A DNA stretch of 64,000 bases, taken from Williamsia sp. 1138. GTDB taxonomy: Bacteria; Actinomycetota; Actinomycetes; Mycobacteriales; Mycobacteriaceae. Location: positions 124,001-188,000 of the forward strand of contig NZ_MJEJ02000046.1 of NCBI RefSeq assembly GCF_002095435.2, given 5' to 3'. Made by a program: the position numbers and the translations under genes. Below are positions 59,971 through 64,000 of this stretch, piece after piece. The notes below the pieces were generated by a model. It was not told the DNA's origin, searched no databases, and saw only the letters and a list, made by a program, of their open reading frames with translations. Position 1 is the stretch's first letter. Each line of letters begins with the position of its first letter.

Positions 59971-60915
59971 TCAGGACCCGATGAACTGTTCGCCGGAGAT
60001 GGCGACCGATGACGCACCGTCGACGCCGACCGGGATGTCGCCTTCGATGGTGGTGCGGTAGAGAACGCGCGCGACGTCCAGGTGATTGACGTCCCCCGGG
60101 GCCAGATGCGCGGTCGCGCGGTTGTCCCACACCGCGATGGTGCCTTCGCGCCAACGCAATCGGACCGTGTACGACGAGTTCGTCACCTCGTCGAAAAGCA
60201 GGTCGAGCAGGGCGTCGCTCTGTCGCCTGCTGTAGCCGACGATCCGGCTCGTGAAGCCTGGTTGCACGAAAAGGACCTTCTCGCCGGTCGCGGGATGGAC
60301 CCGGACCACCGGATGTTCGGCGATCAGCGGTGTACGTGCCACCTTGTCGCCATAGTTGCTGCCCTCCTTGAACACCGGGTGGCGGCCACCGAACCGGTGC
60401 TCGGCCCGGAGTCCGTCGACGAGCTCCTTGATGGACTCCGGCAACCCCGCATAGGCGGCAGCCAGGTTGGTCCAGCTGGTGTCTCCGCCGCGAACGGGGG
60501 TGTTGCCCGCCCTCAGGATCGACACGGCGGGCGGATTGACCAGCGCGGTGACGTCGGTGTGCCATTCGTTGGTGTAACTGGCGGCCTTGACGCCGAACTT
60601 GCGCTCGTAGTCGCGGTTGTCGATCTTCAGGATCTCGGGGAAGTCGGTCGGCGCATCGTCGTCGTACGGATGCGAGGCGGTCACCGGCCCGAAGTTCCGG
60701 GCGAACGCGATCTGCTGCGCGTGGTCGATGTGCTGATCACGGAAGAAGATCACCTTGTGCCGATGGAGTCCGGCGACGATGGCGTCGGCCACCTCGGGAT
60801 CGAGAGGTCGGGACAGGTCGACGCCGCTGACGTCGGCGCCGATGTGGCCGGCGACCCGGGCGAAGTGGACTGCGGATGTATCTGCTTCAACGGTGCGGAG
60901 ATCGGTGATGGTCAT
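59971..60915 (-). CDS. TauD/TfdA-family 2-oxoglutarate-dependent dioxygenase, copy 2
   Basis: A 314-residue Fe(II)/2-oxoglutarate dioxygenase. The metal triad is His119-x-Asp121 (EWHTDVT) and His270 (RATAHLAPG). Segments IFFRDQHIDHAQQ and PGFTSRIVG are typical of the TauD group. Family members release sulfite from taurine or alkyl sulfonates, or cleave alkyl sulfate esters or aryloxyacids. It is colinear with the gene upstream, from which it is 25 bases distant. The receptor gene follows 35 bases later, so the three form an operon. Confidence 0.88.
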   Translation of the reverse strand: MTITDLRTVEADTSAVHFARVAGHIGADVSGVDLSRPLDPEVADAIVAGLHRHKVIFFRDQHIDHAQQIAFARNFGPVTASHPYDDDAPTDFPEILKIDNRDYERKFGVKAASYTNEWHTDVTALVNPPAVSILRAGNTPVRGGDTSWTNLAAAYAGLPESIKELVDGLRAEHRFGGRHPVFKEGSNYGDKVARTPLIAEHPVVRVHPATGEKVLFVQPGFTSRIVGYSRRQSDALLDLLFDEVTNSSYTVRLRWREGTIAVWDNRATAHLAPGDVNHLDVARVLYRTTIEGDIPVGVDGASSVAISGEQFIGS

Positions 60916-60940
60916 GGCTTTTCCTTGTGTGAGTGTGTTT

Positions 60941-61900
60941 TCAGGCGGTACGGGCGTAGAAGGGTGCACCGGAGATCGAGCGCGACTGCTGACCCGCGAC
61001 ACCGACCGGTATGTCGCCCTCCACGGTGGTCCGGTGCAGCACGCGGACGACATCGAGGTGGCCGAGATCGGTGGGAGCCTGGTGGATCGTCGCGCGGTTG
61101 TCCCAGATCCCGATGCTGTCCGGGGTCCAGCGGACGCGGACGGTGTACGCAGGATTGGTGATCTCCGCGAACAGCAGATCGAGCAGCCGATCACTCTGCG
61201 AAGCACTGAGTCCGACGATGCGGCTGGTGAATCCCGGGTTGACGTAGATCAGCTTCTGACCGGTGACGGGATGTACCCGCACAACGGGATGCTCACTGAT
61301 GATCGGATTCTGCTCGGTCAGAGCCGCCGCTTCCGATTGCTTCTCCCAACGCTTTTCGCGACCGCCGAAACGGTTCTCCGCGTACAGACCCTCCAGGAAC
61401 CGCTGCAGCGACGCCGGAAGGTTGTCGTAGGCGGCGCCGAGATCGGCCCACGTGGTGTCGCCGCCGACGTCGGGTACGAGCTCCGCCCGCAATACCGTGA
61501 CGGCAGGCGGATTGACCAGGGCAGTGACGTCCTGATGCCAGAAGCTGGCGTAGCTGTACTGCTTCGATCCGCCCCGGCTGGCGTACGTGCGTGAATCGAC
61601 CTCCAGCACTTGGGGATATCCCGCCGGCGACTTGTCGGTGTACCCCAGCGGATGCGCATCGGTCACCCGGCCGAAATACTCGGTGAACTGCACCTGCTGC
61701 GCATGATCGATGGCCTGATCGCGGAAGAACAAGACCTTGTACTCGTACAGGGCCTCGCCCAGGGCACGCTGGGTCGTCGGGCTCTGCGCCTGCTTAAGGT
61801 CGAGGCCGGAGACCTCAGCGCCGAGATAGCCGGCGATGGGAGCAACCTCGATCGATTGTGCTGTCGACGCGACCGGCGTCTGGGTGTCTGTGATGGTCAC
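60941..61900 (-). CDS. TauD/TfdA-family 2-oxoglutarate-dependent dioxygenase, copy 1
   Basis: A 319-residue dioxygenase with metal ligands His122-x-Asp124 (FWHQDVT) and His273 (RATIHQAP). LFFRDQAIDHAQQ and NPGFTSRIVGLSASQSD match the second copy closely, showing tandem duplication, while the N-terminal region differs. It is the first gene of the operon. The upstream 256-base divergent region toward the IclR gene holds the dyad TTGAG-ATAA-CTCAA at 61924-61937. Confidence 0.88.
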   Translation of the reverse strand: MTITDTQTPVASTAQSIEVAPIAGYLGAEVSGLDLKQAQSPTTQRALGEALYEYKVLFFRDQAIDHAQQVQFTEYFGRVTDAHPLGYTDKSPAGYPQVLEVDSRTYASRGGSKQYSYASFWHQDVTALVNPPAVTVLRAELVPDVGGDTTWADLGAAYDNLPASLQRFLEGLYAENRFGGREKRWEKQSEAAALTEQNPIISEHPVVRVHPVTGQKLIYVNPGFTSRIVGLSASQSDRLLDLLFAEITNPAYTVRVRWTPDSIGIWDNRATIHQAPTDLGHLDVVRVLHRTTVEGDIPVGVAGQQSRSISGAPFYARTA

Positions 61901-62156
61901 CGTGATGATCCTTTCTTCGGGCCTTGAGATAACTCAATTGGCAATGGGTGAATACTCGAGTCGCCGTGAACACGGCCTGGGTGAAATATCAAAGGCGCCG
62001 GAAATTAACACCAGCGCGGCTTCCACAACGTGGAACCAGCACGCGAATCCGCCGAAAAATGCCGGTGAAAAGATCACAGCGCGCACAATCCTTCCGCTCG
62101 GACGGCCCACCGGGGATCGTGACCCACAGAGTTGACGAGTCGGCGGGGAGACAGCG
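61901..62156. promoter_or_regulatory. Divergent promoter region, TauD operon / IclR gene
   Basis: A 256-base gap that is AT-richer than its surroundings. It includes the dyad TTGAG-ATAA-CTCAA (61924-61937), 24 bases before the first dioxygenase start. Nothing else is distinct in it. Confidence 0.5.
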
Positions 62157-62951
62157 ATGGAGACAGGCGAGGGCGCGGATTCCGCAGTGCCCCTGCGGCC
62201 CCGCACGGGGTCTCAGGCGATCGAACGGGCGATATCAGTCCTGTACGCGTTGGAGAACACCGACGCGTTCATACCGATCAGCGAATTGGCCCGGCGGGTA
62301 GGACTTCCGATCAGTACCACCCACCGGATCGCGCAGGCACTGGTGCGGGGCAGGCTGCTCACCCAAGACCCGCAGACCGATTGCTACGGCATCGGTGACG
62401 GCTTGCTGACCCTGGCCTCCTCCACCACCAGACGCATCGACGTCGATGCCGCCGCACCACACCTGCACACCCTGTCGTCGCAGATCAAGATCACCGCGAG
62501 CCTGGGAATCGCCGAGGACGACCACGCGGTCACGGTGTACTCGGCGCGCCCTCCGGTTGCCTTCTGCGGACACCAGATCCCGGAGCAACGCGCCGCACTG
62601 GACGCGACCGCGATGGGGCGGGCGATCGCCGCCTTCGCAGGGCGAAAAGGGCGACAGCGAGTCACTGCGGGCGATGCCGCCCGCCGGCGTGGTTACGCGA
62701 TCTCCGACCCGGCCGAGGTCACCGCGATCGCGGTCCCGGTCTTCGACGCGGGAGGACGCGTCCGCGCCTCTATCGGTGTGCAGGCGCTGAGCATACGACT
62801 GAATCAGAAGTTGATAACTCAGATCTATCCGGCGATGCGGCACACCGCGGCTCTGCTCAGCGATGTGGTGTCGGAGTCGTCGCTGCAGAAGCCGGGCTCA
62901 TCGGTGGGAGCACTGGCGGTTTCTCCTGACCTTTTACGCGGCTCGATTTAA
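62157..62951 (+). CDS. IclR-family transcriptional regulator
   Basis: A 264-residue IclR protein. The winged helix is IPISELARRVGLPISTTHRIAQALVRGRLL (near residues 39-68), followed by the effector domain with LDATAMGRAIAAF and AIAVPVFDAGGRVRASIGV. It is divergent from the TauD/receptor operon and precedes the second receptor gene, so it probably controls both. Sulfonate genes are more often regulated by LysR proteins, which makes an IclR regulator of note. GGAGA precedes the ATG. Confidence 0.88.
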   Translation: METGEGADSAVPLRPRTGSQAIERAISVLYALENTDAFIPISELARRVGLPISTTHRIAQALVRGRLLTQDPQTDCYGIGDGLLTLASSTTRRIDVDAAAPHLHTLSSQIKITASLGIAEDDHAVTVYSARPPVAFCGHQIPEQRAALDATAMGRAIAAFAGRKGRQRVTAGDAARRRGYAISDPAEVTAIAVPVFDAGGRVRASIGVQALSIRLNQKLITQIYPAMRHTAALLSDVVSESSLQKPGSSVGALAVSPDLLRGSI

Positions 62952-62966
62952 TATGCGCCGCATATT
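62950..62966. promoter_or_regulatory. Palindrome AATATGCG-C-CGCATATT after the IclR gene
   Basis: A perfect eight-base dyad around one base, overlapping the IclR stop codon and 169 bases before the second receptor start. It is a candidate operator for the IclR protein or part of the receptor promoter. Confidence 0.5.
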
Positions 62967-62993
62967 CCACGTCGTGAAATAGCTTGTTGTGAC

Positions 62994-63008
62994 GGGCGCT
63001 CGGCGCCC
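62994..63008 (+). terminator. Short hairpin between the IclR and receptor genes
   Basis: GGGCGC-TCG-GCGCCC, a six-base perfect GC stem, 43 bases past the IclR stop. It may end the IclR transcript or lie in the receptor 5' leader. Confidence 0.35.
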
Positions 63009-63134
63009 AACATCATTGGTCCAACACACGAAATCGATCAGTGGCATTCGGCGCTCAGGGGCTCGGCAGGACGTCGATTTCGAACAAATACTTTTCCGCG
63101 AGATCCACCGCGCGGAAAACCGAAGGGGAATCTC

Positions 63135-64000
63135 GTGAAACACACAACACCGCGACGTCTACGTGCGATTGCGGTTCTGGCACTGACGCTCTCGTTCGGG
63201 TTGGCCACGACTGCGTGCGGGTCATCGTCCGACGAGGCCACCCTGACTGCTGATGGCAAGACCGAACTGAGGTATCTCGCCTCACCATCGACTGTCGTAT
63301 TTCCAGAACTGGCAGCTGATCTCGGCTACTTCAGCGAGGTCACGCTGAAGTCTGTGGGTGAAACCACCAGCGGACCGCAGTCCATCCAGGCGACCGCGAC
63401 AGGAGATTCCGATTTCGGTGGCGCTTTCAACGGAGCAATCGTCAAGTTGAAGTCGGCCGGATCGCCCATCACCGCTGTTGTCGACTATTACGGCGCTGAT
63501 TCCAAGACCTACAACGGGTTCTACGTGGTCGACGACTCCCCGATCCGCAGCGCCCGCGACCTGATCGGCAAGAAGGTCGGCATCAACACCCTCGGCGCGC
63601 ACTCCGAGTTCGTCATTCGGGAATGGCTTGCCCGTGAGGGTCTTTCGAAGGACGAGATCGCCTCGGTGCAGCTGCTGGTGGTGCCACCCATCAACACCGA
63701 GACCGCTCTTCGTCAAGGACAGATCGACGTCGGCGCCTTCAACAACATCTTCCGCGACAAGGCCCTCGAGACCGGTGGACTGCGTGAGCTCTTCACCGAC
63801 GCGGTGTTCGGCGACTTCAGCTACGGCAGCCTTGTGCTGCGCGACGACTTCATCGCGAAAAACCCCGAGGCCGTCAAGGACTTCGTGCAAGGTACCGCTC
63901 GCGCCGTTCGATGGACCCAGGTGACCCCGCGCGACGAGGTCGTCGCACGCTTCAAGGACATCATCGGCAAGCGCGGTCGGGGTGAAGACCCGGCGCTCGC
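63135..64000 (+). CDS. ABC transporter substrate-binding lipoprotein (SsuA/NMT1-like), 3' end cut by window
   Basis: At least 288 residues read from the GTG at 63135, with AAGGGGAA just upstream. The signal VKHTTPRRLRAIAVLALTLS leads to lipobox TTAC. The mature part carries TSGPQSIQATATGDSDFGGAFNG and GKKVGINTLGAHSEFVIREWL, matching the receptor at 58880-59935 nearly motif for motif. Receptors of this kind bind sulfonates or similar small anions. The open frame continues past the window edge; permease and ATPase genes would be expected next. Confidence 0.87.
   Translation, partial: MKHTTPRRLRAIAVLALTLSFGLATTACGSSSDEATLTADGKTELRYLASPSTVVFPELAADLGYFSEVTLKSVGETTSGPQSIQATATGDSDFGGAFNGAIVKLKSAGSPITAVVDYYGADSKTYNGFYVVDDSPIRSARDLIGKKVGINTLGAHSEFVIREWLAREGLSKDEIASVQLLVVPPINTETALRQGQIDVGAFNNIFRDKALETGGLRELFTDAVFGDFSYGSLVLRDDFIAKNPEAVKDFVQGTARAVRWTQVTPRDEVVARFKDIIGKRGRGEDPAL

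Noticed and set aside
1-64000. tRNA, rRNA, insertion sequence, prophage or attachment sites
   Set aside because: No clover-leaf-like segment next to CCA, no transposase or integrase sequence and no duplicated attachment core was noticed; a tRNA scan could not be run.

Overview
This window is high-GC actinobacterial DNA. It most resembles a mycolate-producing member of the Mycobacteriales such as Gordonia or Rhodococcus. The pointers are DUF3558-type lipoproteins, F420-dependent luciferase-like oxidoreductases, a mycofactocin-type short-chain dehydrogenase, an FprB ferredoxin-reductase fusion, a DinP-type polymerase, and KstR-like operator sequences. No rRNA, tRNA, CRISPR array, insertion sequence or prophage was recognised. 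The genus is an inference; no database search was possible.

Region 1 (1-22.4 kb) looks like a catabolic island for a hydrophobic or cyclic carbon source. It starts with a branched-chain-amino-acid-type ABC permease (LivH-LivM fusion, cut by the left edge) and its lipoprotein receptor. Two paralogous acyl-CoA ligases follow on either side of a TetR gene. Next come an AveC-like membrane protein, an epoxide-hydrolase-like enzyme, a zinc alcohol dehydrogenase, three short-chain dehydrogenases (one mycofactocin type), a dihydrodipicolinate-reductase-like enzyme and a SnoaL-like protein. The island ends with a second hydrolase, a flavin monooxygenase, a sugar-kinase-like phosphotransferase and two F420-dependent oxidoreductases. 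Three TetR genes and one IclR gene are interspersed. Repeated palindromes in several promoters suggest a shared regulon.

Region 2 (22.4-35.7 kb) is mixed. It holds a glycosyltransferase/methyltransferase/prenyltransferase-like operon, fprB, an acyl-ACP thioesterase and a striking non-coding repeat block (28.53-29.17 kb). After that come two overlapping DUF3558 lipoproteins, an S4-domain protein, an AurF-like diiron oxygenase coupled to a DUF4873 protein, a MarR regulator, an HsaA-like flavin monooxygenase under a KstR-like operator, and prs.

Region 3 (35.7-58.8 kb) is mostly core metabolism. It has an aldehyde dehydrogenase, the valine-degradation operon (mmsA, acyl-CoA dehydrogenase, mmsB), small proteins, a flavodoxin and a GlcD-like oxidase. 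It continues with a lipoprotein, a flavin disulfide oxidoreductase, two tandem DMT/NIPA-like membrane proteins and phosphoketolase. Then follow a LysR gene coupled to a leaderless beta-lactamase-like hydrolase, a penicillin-binding lipoprotein, a SixA-like phosphatase, a glutamine amidotransferase, a secreted lipase and dinP.

Region 4 (58.8-64 kb) is an organosulfur or related uptake/oxidation locus. Two paralogous SsuA-like receptor lipoproteins flank two tandem TauD-like dioxygenases and an IclR regulator. The second receptor gene runs off the right edge, where the permease and ATPase would be expected.
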